Program-made: the position numbers and the translations under genes | Shown here: piece after piece, positions 8,798 through 16,613 of the stretch | Position numbering within the stretch: position 1 is the first letter of the stretch | Layout: each line of letters opens with the position of its first letter | The notes under the pieces: model-generated | Databases searched by the model: none | What the model was told of the DNA's origin: nothing | The model's input: only the letters and a program-made list of their open reading frames with translations | Source of the DNA: Chloroflexota bacterium | GTDB lineage: Bacteria; Chloroflexota; UBA11872 | Assembly: GCA_022824865.1 (NCBI GenBank) | Contig: JAJDZD010000005.1 | Span: 1-64,000 of the forward strand | Length of the DNA: 64,000 nucleotides | Direction: 5' to 3'

Positions 8798-8887
8798 ACT
8801 CCTGCGCGATGGAAGGTTCAGCCTGCCTGGCAGGCGCCAACTGACGGGCGATTCGGCCTACGCACGCTTCCCAGGCCACAAGGGAGC

Positions 8888-9090
8888 GGTCCGGCTGACT
8901 ATGAATGGGGTGGGGCCAGGCGGGAGGGTGCGCGAAGGACTGCCTGGACAGGTTGGGTGGTAGGGGCTCTGTGGTTCGACACGGTCCTTCGGGGACTTCG
9001 GACCGGCTCACCACGAACGGGGTGGGGCGACCCGCGAGTGTGGTTCGACACGGGCCGGTGGGTACACCGGCCCGGCTCACCACGAACGGG
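8888..9090. repeat. Cluster of three REP-like palindromic units
   Basis: Two good copies read GTGGTTCGACACGG...CCGGCTCACCACGAACGG (about 8971-9019 and 9041-9089). The second has a perfect 9-bp hairpin GGGCCGGTG-GGTA-CACCGGCCC, and the first a GGTCC...GGACC stem. A third, decayed copy (GGTCCGGCTGACTATGAATGG) lies near 8890. The outer arms GTTCG/CGAAC pair in both good copies. These look like REP-type extragenic palindromes in head-to-tail array, just downstream of the binding-protein gene. Confidence 0.65.
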
Positions 9091-9165
9091 GGCCTGGCCG
9101 CCGGGGTATTGGCGGCCGGGCCCCGTTCGACTAGTCAGCCGGAGCCGCCCAGGGGACGCGGGCGG

Positions 9166-10704
9166 CTAGATCCAGCCGCGGGACTTCATTTCCTCGATTT
9201 GCTTGGCCTGGTTTTGCTCGGCCAGGCGTTTGGCTTCGCGCATGCCCTCCTCGGCGCTGGTCTCGCCGAGCATGGCCTTGTCGAGCGGCGGTCCCCAGAC
9301 GAGCCACCACTCCACCCAGAACGGCAGCCGGGCCTGGTAGTGGCGCATGTCGGGGCGGTCCACGTATTTCTGGAGCCATTCCATGCCCTGCGGCGGCGGC
9401 GCCGTGGCGTTCGCGGTGTCGAACGCGGGCTTCCACATGGGCAGGTGGCCGCGGTCAACCTCCGCCACGCGCCGCTGCACGTCGGTCCCCAGGAAGTGGC
9501 CCAACTCGGCTGTGGCTTCGAGTGTTCCACGCGCGTGCGCCCCGTTGGTGACGGCGTGGTACTGCTCGCCCCAGATGTTGCCGTGATAGTTGGTGCGTGG
9601 GTTCTTGGGCACCGGGCCGAGGGACCACGCAAATCGATCCTGGATGCGCGGGACGCCGAAGCCCACCGTATACACGCGGCCGGACATCCAGTAGGCCTGC
9701 TTGCCGGCCTCGAAGACGGTGCCGAACTCGCCGGAGAGTTGCTTGCGGACCTCGGGCGGCGGCGCCACGTCGTGCGTGTGGATCAAGTCCCAGGTGAACT
9801 GGAAGCCCTCGTCTCCGCCATCGTCGAACATGGTGAAGTCCACATCGCCTTCGCCGCGCAGCAGGGTGGCGCCGGCGGAGAAGCACAGGGGCATCCACAT
9901 TTTCTCGCGGTCGATGGCGTCGATTCCATAGAGGTCGGCCTCGGGATCCCGGGCCTTCATGGAGTTTTCGAGCAGGTCGTTCCAGGTCCAGTCCTCGGTG
10001 GGCGCGCCCAGGCCCAACCTCTCGACCATGGTGATGTTGTAGAGGAATCCGGCCGTCCACCCCTGGTAGCTGAACCCGTGCTGGGGCCCCTCCAACCTGG
10101 TTGGCGGCGGCCACTGGTGGTCGGCCGCTTCGCCGTTCTCGGTGTAGATGTTGGGCATCCAGTAGTACTCGTCCGGATCCCAGCCCGGCATCTTGTTCAC
10201 GGTGTCGTTGATTGGAACCGTGATTCCCTCGCCGCGCCACTGGTTAAACAGCCAGCCGTCCCAGAGCACCAGCTCGGCGAGCGAGCCGGCCGCAGCCTGA
10301 ATGGACAGCGCGTCCCAGTAGTCGCCGCCGATGGGCTCGACCTGGACAACGATGTTCGGCGCTTTCTGGAAGAACTGTTGCAGCCCCCACTGCGTGGCAC
10401 GCCCACGGGGACCAGAAACGTGATCGGTAGCGAATCGAATCTCCTCAAGTTCGGCGCGCGGCGCGACGGGCTCCGGGGTGACGACCTGTTCGACCGGGGC
10501 GGCCGTCTCGACCCTGGCAGCGGCTGGCGTCTCGGCCGTGACGACCGTTTCGGCCGCGACAGCTTTCTCGGCCGGCGCTGCCGTGGGAACGGTTTTCTCT
10601 TCAATCTGCGTTTCACCGCACGCCGCCAGCACGGTCACGCCTGCCGCGCCCACAGCCCCGGCAAGCAGGCGGCGACGCGTCATTATTGGAGACATGGGAT
10701 CCAT
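9166..10704 (-). CDS. Extracellular solute-binding lipoprotein (family 1, carbohydrate ABC type)
   Basis: The 512-residue product starts at an ATG with an AAGGA site. The N-terminus has a twin-arginine motif (TRRRLLAG), a hydrophobic stretch and a lipobox (VLAAC-GE), so it is exported by Tat and lipid-anchored. A low-complexity Ala/Glu/Thr/Val/Pro linker of ~70 residues follows. The rest has the pattern of sugar-binding family 1 proteins (GxWDALSIQAAAGSLAELVLWDGW; GxEGxTVPIND; later KQAYWMSGRV). No permease or ATPase lies beside it, so it is an orphan or uses a transporter elsewhere. Substrate unknown, probably a carbohydrate or glycoconjugate. Confidence 0.85.
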   Translation of the reverse strand: MDPMSPIMTRRRLLAGAVGAAGVTVLAACGETQIEEKTVPTAAPAEKAVAAETVVTAETPAAARVETAAPVEQVVTPEPVAPRAELEEIRFATDHVSGPRGRATQWGLQQFFQKAPNIVVQVEPIGGDYWDALSIQAAAGSLAELVLWDGWLFNQWRGEGITVPINDTVNKMPGWDPDEYYWMPNIYTENGEAADHQWPPPTRLEGPQHGFSYQGWTAGFLYNITMVERLGLGAPTEDWTWNDLLENSMKARDPEADLYGIDAIDREKMWMPLCFSAGATLLRGEGDVDFTMFDDGGDEGFQFTWDLIHTHDVAPPPEVRKQLSGEFGTVFEAGKQAYWMSGRVYTVGFGVPRIQDRFAWSLGPVPKNPRTNYHGNIWGEQYHAVTNGAHARGTLEATAELGHFLGTDVQRRVAEVDRGHLPMWKPAFDTANATAPPPQGMEWLQKYVDRPDMRHYQARLPFWVEWWLVWGPPLDKAMLGETSAEEGMREAKRLAEQNQAKQIEEMKSRGWI

Positions 10705-11056
10705 CTCATTTCCTTCGATACCAAATGGTTCGAGACCGCATCATCTTACCGCGAGGGCGCGGCGTCACCAAGACTGTCCGGCGGTGATCCGGGTCCCGGG
10801 CTACGGGCGTGACGGAGAGCTGGGACCGGGGGCTGAGGAAGGAGTGAGCTGAGAGTAGTGAGAAGTGAGAGCCGGAGAGGGAGGTCGGGAGATTGCGATC
10901 AGGCTGGGTTGCCAGGGGGTGAGGAAGGAGCTTGGAGGAAGAAGAGCGGAGAAGGCGAGGTTCCTCTCTCCGCTGCGCTCCGCTCGGAATGACAGATCGG
11001 GGTGGGTTTAGGCTGGCGCGGCGGTGTGAGGGCGATGAGGCGAGGGAGGTGGGGCG
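10705..11056. other. Divergent spacer with interspersed repeat fragment
   Basis: The spacer separates the leftward binding-protein gene from the rightward glycosidase-like gene. About 10960-11000 contains CTCCGCTGCGCTCCGCTCGGAATGACA-like sequence, a type of short interspersed palindrome common in high-GC genomes. The rest is purine-rich. No gene is supported; the promoters for both flanking genes should lie here. Confidence 0.5.
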
Positions 11057-12022
11057 ATGGAGGGGACGGTTGCGGAGCGGCGGCGGGCGATTTTGGCTCA
11101 GCGCAGCGCGATGAAGGAGGTGTATGGAGCGGGGCAGGATACGGTGAATCCGCACACGATTGTGCGGGGGCCGGATTGCTGGCACCTGTTTTATGGGGCG
11201 TGGCCGGGCCGTCAAAATCTCGAGAAGCGGCACGCGACGTCGGACGACCTGGTGGTGTGGACGAAACAGAAGCCAGTGTTGCTGCAGGGCGGGCCGGGGG
11301 AGTGCGATCACGCGGAGGTCAGCGAGGCGAGCGTGATCGAGCACGAGGGGCGCTGGTACATGATGTACGCGTGCCAACCGCGGCCGGAGGCGAGCCGGAG
11401 ATTCGCGCTGGCGGTCTCGGACGACCTGTGGCACTGGGAAAAGGTGCCGGGGGACGGCTCGCCGGTGTTCATTCCGCTGCGGGAGTGGTCGGGGTGGACG
11501 GAGGACGGGGTGCTGGAGTGCAAGGACCCGTGGCTGATCCGCTACGAGGACCGCTTTCTGATGTATTTCGTGTGCCAGAACCGGTGGGGCGATTCGTGCC
11601 TGGCGCTGGCGGAGTCGGCGGACCTCGTTAACTGGGAGGATCGCGGGCCACTGATGACGTTCCAGCGGATCGAGAACAAGTTCCAAGGTCCCTCGGGGTT
11701 CGAGGTGCCGCGGGTGTTCGAGCGGGAGGGCCGGTACTGGATCTTCGTCATGAATTTCTGGGGGACGCAGTACGCGAGCGGGGACGACCCGTTTCACTTT
11801 GGCGAGTGGACGGTGCTGGGGCCATGGCACGGCGCGAGTGTGTTCAGCGATGAGCAGGACCGCTGGTTTATTACGCACGCGCTGCGGCCGTTTGGGCAGC
11901 CTTCGACGCGGTTGCGTCCAATGATCGGGCCGCTGCAGGGGTTGTGCCTGGGCGGGATTGTTTGGAGCGAGGGGGTGCCGGTGCCGGTGGATTTGCGGCA
12001 TGTGCTAGGGGAGGCGGGCTAG
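11057..12022 (+). CDS. Five-bladed beta-propeller glycosidase-like protein (GH43/GH32/GH130 fold)
   Basis: The 321-residue cytoplasmic protein starts at an ATG with a GGGAGGTGGGG site. The repeated blade pattern is clear: NPHTIVRGPDCWHLFYGAW, EASVIEHEGRWYMMYAC, KDPWLIRYEDRFLMYFVC, EVPRVFEREGRYWIFVMNFW. Each blade has an acidic residue before an aromatic 'xWY(M/L)xY' strand, as in GH43/GH32/GH130-type propellers. SDDLWHWE and SADLVNWE are the usual 'S.DLxxWe' elements. It probably cleaves or phosphorolyses an oligosaccharide taken up by a sugar transporter; specificity cannot be read. Confidence 0.75.
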   Translation: MEGTVAERRRAILAQRSAMKEVYGAGQDTVNPHTIVRGPDCWHLFYGAWPGRQNLEKRHATSDDLVVWTKQKPVLLQGGPGECDHAEVSEASVIEHEGRWYMMYACQPRPEASRRFALAVSDDLWHWEKVPGDGSPVFIPLREWSGWTEDGVLECKDPWLIRYEDRFLMYFVCQNRWGDSCLALAESADLVNWEDRGPLMTFQRIENKFQGPSGFEVPRVFEREGRYWIFVMNFWGTQYASGDDPFHFGEWTVLGPWHGASVFSDEQDRWFITHALRPFGQPSTRLRPMIGPLQGLCLGGIVWSEGVPVPVDLRHVLGEAG

Positions 12023-12131
12023 AGGACGGAGCGAGCCTCAGATTCGACGGTGGCTTTTGGTCCAGGTTGATTGCCGCTGAGCGTTACCTGAAGCTGACAC
12101 GACCGGGAAATCAAAGTTGATTGGCCAGTAG

Positions 12132-13871
12132 TTGACTGCCGAGACAGCGGAACAGCCCGTCCAATACGAGCCGGAGGAGGTCTGTCCTCCGTTGATCGCG
12201 CTGGCGGTGGGGTTCCAGGGCGCCGCCCTGGGGCTGGCGCCGATCGTGCTGACGGTGGCGATCGCGATTCGAGCCGCGGGTCTCGACGACGGCTATCTCA
12301 CGTGGGGCGTATTTGCCGCGATGCTGATCTGTGCAGCCATCACCGCGCTGCAAGCGATGCAGCGAGGCCGATTCGGCGCCGGCCACCTGGTGCTCACCTG
12401 GCCCGCGGCGATGTTCATCGCGCTCATGGTGGCGACGGTTTCCACGGGCGGGCCCGCGATGTTCGCGAGCCTGATGGTGGTATGCAGCCTGGTCCAGGTC
12501 GGGCTGGCATGGTGGCTGCCGACGCTGCGGCGAATCATTACGCCGGCGGTCTCCGGCACGGTGACGATGCTGATCGCCGTGAGCGTGCTGCCTATCGCGT
12601 TCGATAGCGTCCGGGATCTGCCGGCCCACGCCCCGCCGGTGGCGGGTCCGATGATTGCCGGGGTGACGTTGCTGGTTTCGGCGATCGTGACGATGCGGGC
12701 CAGCGGACGCTGGCGCCTGGTCGCGCCGTTCATCAGCATCCTGGCCGGGTGCGCCGTGGCCGCCGGATTCGGCGTGCTGGATGGGGAGCGAATCGCCAGC
12801 GCCAGTTGGGTTGGGATCCCGGCGGTGCCGGACTTGAGCTTCGAGCTCACGCCTGGCCCGGAGTTTTGGGCGCTCTTGCCATCGTTCGCGATCCTGACCC
12901 TGGTGCTTGGGATCAAGACGATCAGCGACGGTGTGGTGATTCAGCAGGGCTCCCGCCGCCAGCCGCGAGCGATCGATTTCCGCCAGATCCAGGGCATGGT
13001 CAGTGTCAACGGCATTGGGATGTTGCTGGCGGGAATCGCCGGCACGCTGCCGCCGATGTCCAATTCCTCGTACAGCCAGTCGCTGATCAATTTGACCGGG
13101 GTCGCGGCCCGACGAGTCGGCGTCGGGGTGGCGATCGTGATCGCGGCGCTGGCGTTTTTTTCCAAGTTTGCCGCCGTCTTGCTCACGATCCCCGGGCCGG
13201 TGTTGGGCGCCTACCTGATGCTGGCGATGGGCATCCTATTCGTCAGTGGCTGTCAGACGATCATGCGCGACGGCCTGGACCCGCGGCGGGTGCTGGTGGT
13301 GGCGCTGGCGAGCGCGCTTGGCCTGGGCCTGCACGGTCACCCGGTGACGCGCGATCTCTTTGGCGACGAGCTGGGCGGATTGCTGGGTAGCGGCGTGACG
13401 ATTGGCGCCCTGGTAGCCATTGGGATGACGCTGCTGCTGGAAGCGACGAGCACGCGCCGCTCGCGGCTGGAGGTGACGCTGGAGATGGCGTCGCTCGCGG
13501 CGATCGACGATTTCCTGGCCGGGCTGGCGTCGAGGCTGGGCTGGAGCGCAGCCTCAGCACTGCGGCTGCGGTCGGCCGGTGAGGAAACGCTGGCGGTCCT
13601 GCTGTCGCAGGAGGACGCTAACGAGGAGGCGGAGCAGCCCCGCCTTGTCGTCGTGGCGCGGCCGCAGGACACGATGGTTGAGCTGGAGTTCGTGGCGACA
13701 ACGCGGCACGAGAACATCGAGGACCAACTGGCGTTTCTGACCGATGAAGCAGCCCTGCCGTCGGTGGAAGAACTCTCGCTGCGACTGTTGCGCTACCGCG
13801 CGAGTGCGGTGCGCCACCAGAAGTTTCACGGCGTGGATATCGTGACAGTGCAGGTGGAGGGGAGTGCCTGA
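12132..13871 (+). CDS. NCS2-type nucleobase permease with RsbW-like C-terminal domain
   Basis: The 579-residue protein starts at a TTG. Residues 1-440 form about 12-14 membrane segments with the NCS2 order: an early PPLIALAVGFQGAALGLAPIV segment, a GIKTISDGVVI segment, and a SYSQSLINLTGVAARRVG segment that corresponds to the family's 'sfseNvGlialTGvasR' motif. Here the E-N-x-G core is changed and two residues shorter, so substrate choice may differ from uracil or xanthine. The last ~130 residues are soluble and resemble a HATPase_c_2/RsbW-type domain (AGEETLAVLL...; LSLRLLRYRASAVRHQKFHG). This fusion is unusual and suggests regulated transport or signalling. Confidence 0.75.
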   Translation: MTAETAEQPVQYEPEEVCPPLIALAVGFQGAALGLAPIVLTVAIAIRAAGLDDGYLTWGVFAAMLICAAITALQAMQRGRFGAGHLVLTWPAAMFIALMVATVSTGGPAMFASLMVVCSLVQVGLAWWLPTLRRIITPAVSGTVTMLIAVSVLPIAFDSVRDLPAHAPPVAGPMIAGVTLLVSAIVTMRASGRWRLVAPFISILAGCAVAAGFGVLDGERIASASWVGIPAVPDLSFELTPGPEFWALLPSFAILTLVLGIKTISDGVVIQQGSRRQPRAIDFRQIQGMVSVNGIGMLLAGIAGTLPPMSNSSYSQSLINLTGVAARRVGVGVAIVIAALAFFSKFAAVLLTIPGPVLGAYLMLAMGILFVSGCQTIMRDGLDPRRVLVVALASALGLGLHGHPVTRDLFGDELGGLLGSGVTIGALVAIGMTLLLEATSTRRSRLEVTLEMASLAAIDDFLAGLASRLGWSAASALRLRSAGEETLAVLLSQEDANEEAEQPRLVVVARPQDTMVELEFVATTRHENIEDQLAFLTDEAALPSVEELSLRLLRYRASAVRHQKFHGVDIVTVQVEGSA

Positions 13872-13914
13872 CACCCGGGTCGAGAGGCCGTTAGGTCGTT
13901 GTAGAGTTTGAGGT

Positions 13915-14226
13915 ATGAATGCACGAATTGACGCTCGGCAGCACGAGATCGCAGCTTTCTGTCAGCGCTGGCAGATCGTGGAGTTGGCGCTGTTCGGATC
14001 GATTCTGCGGGACGACTTTGGGCCGGAGAGCGACGTGGACATCCTGGTTCAATTTGCACCGTCGGCAGAGCCTCGGCAGAGAGACTGGCCGGCCATGGAG
14101 CGAGAGTTGGCCGCGATCATGGGGCGGGACGTGGACCTGATAGAGCGGCGGTCGGTTGAGGACAGCCGAAACTACATCCGGCGGAAGTCGATTTTGGACT
14201 CGGCCCAGGTGGTCTATGCGGCGTGA
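13915..14226 (+). CDS. mntA: MntA-type nucleotidyltransferase antitoxin
   Basis: This 103-residue minimal nucleotidyltransferase has the signature GSILRDDFGPESDVDILV, which matches GSx10DxD; a further Asp (DVDLIE) supplies the third acidic position. In characterised pairs MntA adenylylates a tyrosine of the HEPN toxin HepT and silences it. The next gene overlaps by 11 bases and encodes HepT, so the pair forms a typical operon. The ATG start lies after a GAGG site. No neighbouring mobile gene is evident. Confidence 0.85.
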   Translation: MNARIDARQHEIAAFCQRWQIVELALFGSILRDDFGPESDVDILVQFAPSAEPRQRDWPAMERELAAIMGRDVDLIERRSVEDSRNYIRRKSILDSAQVVYAA

Positions 14227-14560
14227 CGATGCCGCGTATCTGCTGGACATGCTGCTGCACGCGCGGGACGCACGGGAATTCGTTGCCGGGCTGACGTATC
14301 AGGATTTCGATCGTAGCCTCTTGCACCAGCGGGCTGTAATGAAGTCGGTAGAGACAATCGGTGAGGCCGCATCGCGAGTCAGCGCGGACACAAAGCATGC
14401 GAGCCCAGAGATTCCATGGTCGGAGATTGTGGGCATGCGCAACCGGATCGTTCATGCCTACTTTGACGTTCGGCTGGACGTGCTGTGGAACGTTGTTCAG
14501 GACGAACTGCCCGTGCTGATCGCTCAACTGGAGCCATTGGTTCCGCCGGAGGCCGAGTAG
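14216..14560 (+). CDS. hepT: HepT-like HEPN ribonuclease toxin
   Basis: I chose the ATG at 14216 (MRRDDAAYLLDMLL); it overlaps the mntA end by 11 bases and gives 114 residues, the normal family size. The all-helical protein has the catalytic HEPN motif RNRIVHAY, an exact R-x4-H-x-Y: Arg and His cut RNA, and Tyr is the residue modified by MntA. The preceding QRAVMKSVETIGEAASRVS helix is also typical. It is expected to act as an RNase whose activity is blocked by the partner nucleotidyltransferase. Confidence 0.88.
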   Translation: MRRDDAAYLLDMLLHARDAREFVAGLTYQDFDRSLLHQRAVMKSVETIGEAASRVSADTKHASPEIPWSEIVGMRNRIVHAYFDVRLDVLWNVVQDELPVLIAQLEPLVPPEAE

Positions 14561-14697
14561 TCGCCGCTGCGAACAAGCTGCGGACGGTCGGGAATTCGAC
14601 GTGAGAAGTGCACGGGGCTCCGGCTACAGACTGTCTGCCGCTTGTGATCAGGAGGTGTCGCCGGCCAGCGTATTCGCGCCCGTCAAGCGCCTCAGGG

Positions 14698-15255
14698 CTA
14701 GAGTTTGGTCGCAAGGCCGCCGACTTGGATTGAGCCGGATTGGATGACGCGGGTGTTGACGCCGCGGAGGCGGAGGGCCTGGCCTTGCGGGGTGCTGATG
14801 AAGCGGAGGGCGTCGTGGCCGAAGCGTTGGGCGAATTTGGCGCAGCCGGTGTGGGGTTCTTCGGAAATCTCGATGACGGCTGAGCCGATGGCGAGTTGGG
14901 CGCCAGGCGGCAGGTTGTTCTCACTCATGTCGATGTCGATGACGAGTTGATCGCCGGCAAGGGGCCAGCGGTCCTCAGTCCGAGCGAGCAGGGCGATGAG
15001 GCGGGCGTTGATGATGGTGACCTGGGCGGCGGGGTTGGGGCCGCCATCCGGGGTGCGGGGGCTGCCGCGGGTGAGCCAGCTATCGCCGACCAGGCCGGCG
15101 TCGACATCCAGCGTGCCTTCAGTCACGACTTCGCGCTGATCCACGCCGGGTCGCTGAACAATCATCCGGAGGGATCCGTTGTCCTCGGGCGACTGCCGAA
15201 TATGGCCGAGCCCGGCTTCCAACTCCTGAGGAGTCACGTGGGTCTGGGGGTTCAC
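14698..15255 (-). CDS. MOSC domain protein
   Basis: The 185-residue protein starts at a GTG. It carries MOSC features: an N-terminal GSLRMIVQRPGVDQREVV strand region, GDQLVIDIDMSENNLPPG, and the conserved EEPHTGCAKFAQRFG segment whose cysteine corresponds to the sulfur- or molybdenum-binding Cys of the family. MOSC proteins handle molybdenum-cofactor sulfur or act in reductase systems such as YiiM. No molybdenum enzyme is adjacent, so the partner is unknown. Confidence 0.85.
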   Translation of the reverse strand: MNPQTHVTPQELEAGLGHIRQSPEDNGSLRMIVQRPGVDQREVVTEGTLDVDAGLVGDSWLTRGSPRTPDGGPNPAAQVTIINARLIALLARTEDRWPLAGDQLVIDIDMSENNLPPGAQLAIGSAVIEISEEPHTGCAKFAQRFGHDALRFISTPQGQALRLRGVNTRVIQSGSIQVGGLATKL

Positions 15256-15388
15256 CGCGCCGCCAACCTCCGCTTGCGTCCGACGCGACCGTCCCGCCCC
15301 GCGGCATTGTGGACTGGCGTCGCTTGACCCTCGACCATAGCCGTATCGCCGACGGTGGCCAACAGGATTTGATCGAACGCTCTTGAGA

Positions 15389-16600
15389 ATGCCGCGCGGG
15401 CTGACGGCCTTTGCCTATCCGACGTACCGCGTGCTGTGGCTGAGTTCGACCTTCACGGCGCTGGGCACGTGGGCCGAGCGGCTGGCCGTGGGCTGGCTGG
15501 TGCTGGTTGAGACGGAGTCCGTCTTGCTTTCGGCGGCGACCTTCGCCGTGCGCAGCGCGCCGGGGATCCTTGCCGCTCCACTGGGCGGAGCCGTGGCCGA
15601 CCGGTATCCGAGAACGCGGTTGCTGCCGATCACGGCCCTGATCCGAGCCGTGCTGAAGGTGCTGCTGGCGCTGATCGCCTGGGCGGGGTTTTCGAATCCA
15701 TGGCCGATCTTTGTGCTGATCGCGCTTGGTGGGGTGGTGAATTCGTTCGATATGCCTAGCCGACAAGGGTTGATTACCGACCTGGTGCCGCGTGAGCTGC
15801 GAATGAATGCGATTTCGCTGCACGCGGTGGGCAGCCTGGCCGTGGGGGCCATCGGCGCGCTGGCCAGCGGCATCACGGCGGAACTGCTGGGTATTCCCGC
15901 AGCGCTGACGGCGGCGGCCGTGCTGGTGCTGATCGGAGGCGCGGTCGTGCTGCTGATTCCAAGTGTGCAGCCGGCAACCGGTGACCAGCAGACGCCGCTG
16001 CGCATGGTATTCCAAGACACCGCCGACGGCATCAGGCTGATGGCAGGGCTCCCGGTGGTGGCCACGCTGCTGCTGATGGCGATTGCGGTCGAGATCTTTG
16101 GATTCGCCTATCAGTCCGTGATGCCGGCGATGGCACGGGGCGAGTTGCAGGTCACGGAGTCGGGACTTGGGACGTTGCAGTTCGCCGCAGGCATGGGGGC
16201 GGTGACCGGGGCGGTGGCGCTCTCACTGCTGGGGGACTTCCGTCGCAAGGGCCGGCTGCTGCTGAGCGTGACGATGGTGTACGGGCTGGGGCTGGTGGGC
16301 GTTGCGCTGAGTCCGAGCTTGGCGGTCGCGATCACGCTGGTGACGTTGGTGGGCGCGATGGCCGCCGCATTCGACGCCATTCAATTGACGTTGCTGCAGG
16401 CGACTGTTCCGGACGAGATGCGCGGACGCGTGGTGGGGGGCTGGCTGTTTGCCATTGGCTTCGGCTGGGTGGGCCACCTGGCGATGGGCGCGGTGGGCGA
16501 GGCCTTTGGCGTGCGCTGGGCGATAGGCGGGGCCGGGCTGGTGGTGATGGCGACGAGCCTGGCGGTGCTGGCCCTGGCACCGAAGCTGCGTCGGGCCTGA
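15389..16600 (+). CDS. MFS transporter (MFS_3/EntS-like exporter family)
   Basis: I take the ATG at 15389; a TTG two codons earlier is possible. The 403-residue product has 12 predicted membrane segments. The N-terminal YPTYRVLWLSSTFTALGTW element and the ADRYPRTRLLPI loop match the MFS_3 subgroup (EntS-like exporters). Another loop has RQGLITDLVPRELRMNAISL, and the C-terminus has VPDEMRGRVVGGWLFAIGF. The substrate is probably a small exported metabolite, but this cannot be read. A decayed copy of its last ~75 codons lies at 19.8-20.0 kb. Confidence 0.85.
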   Translation: MPRGLTAFAYPTYRVLWLSSTFTALGTWAERLAVGWLVLVETESVLLSAATFAVRSAPGILAAPLGGAVADRYPRTRLLPITALIRAVLKVLLALIAWAGFSNPWPIFVLIALGGVVNSFDMPSRQGLITDLVPRELRMNAISLHAVGSLAVGAIGALASGITAELLGIPAALTAAAVLVLIGGAVVLLIPSVQPATGDQQTPLRMVFQDTADGIRLMAGLPVVATLLLMAIAVEIFGFAYQSVMPAMARGELQVTESGLGTLQFAAGMGAVTGAVALSLLGDFRRKGRLLLSVTMVYGLGLVGVALSPSLAVAITLVTLVGAMAAAFDAIQLTLLQATVPDEMRGRVVGGWLFAIGFGWVGHLAMGAVGEAFGVRWAIGGAGLVVMATSLAVLALAPKLRRA

Positions 16601-16613
16601 TTAGGCCGAGGCG

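Noticed and set aside
8905-10812. Long rightward open frame (635 codons) opposite the binding-protein gene
   Set aside because: It is antisense to a clear Tat-lipoprotein binding protein; its translation is Arg/Gly/His/Pro-rich with no domain pattern. High GC creates such shadow frames.
10706-12001. Leftward 431-codon frame over the glycosidase-like gene
   Set aside because: Arg/His/Pro-rich translation without any family pattern; the opposite strand encodes the recognised propeller protein.
15119-16015. Leftward 298-codon frame over the MFS gene
   Set aside because: Gln/Arg/His-rich shadow of a twelve-helix transporter on the other strand.
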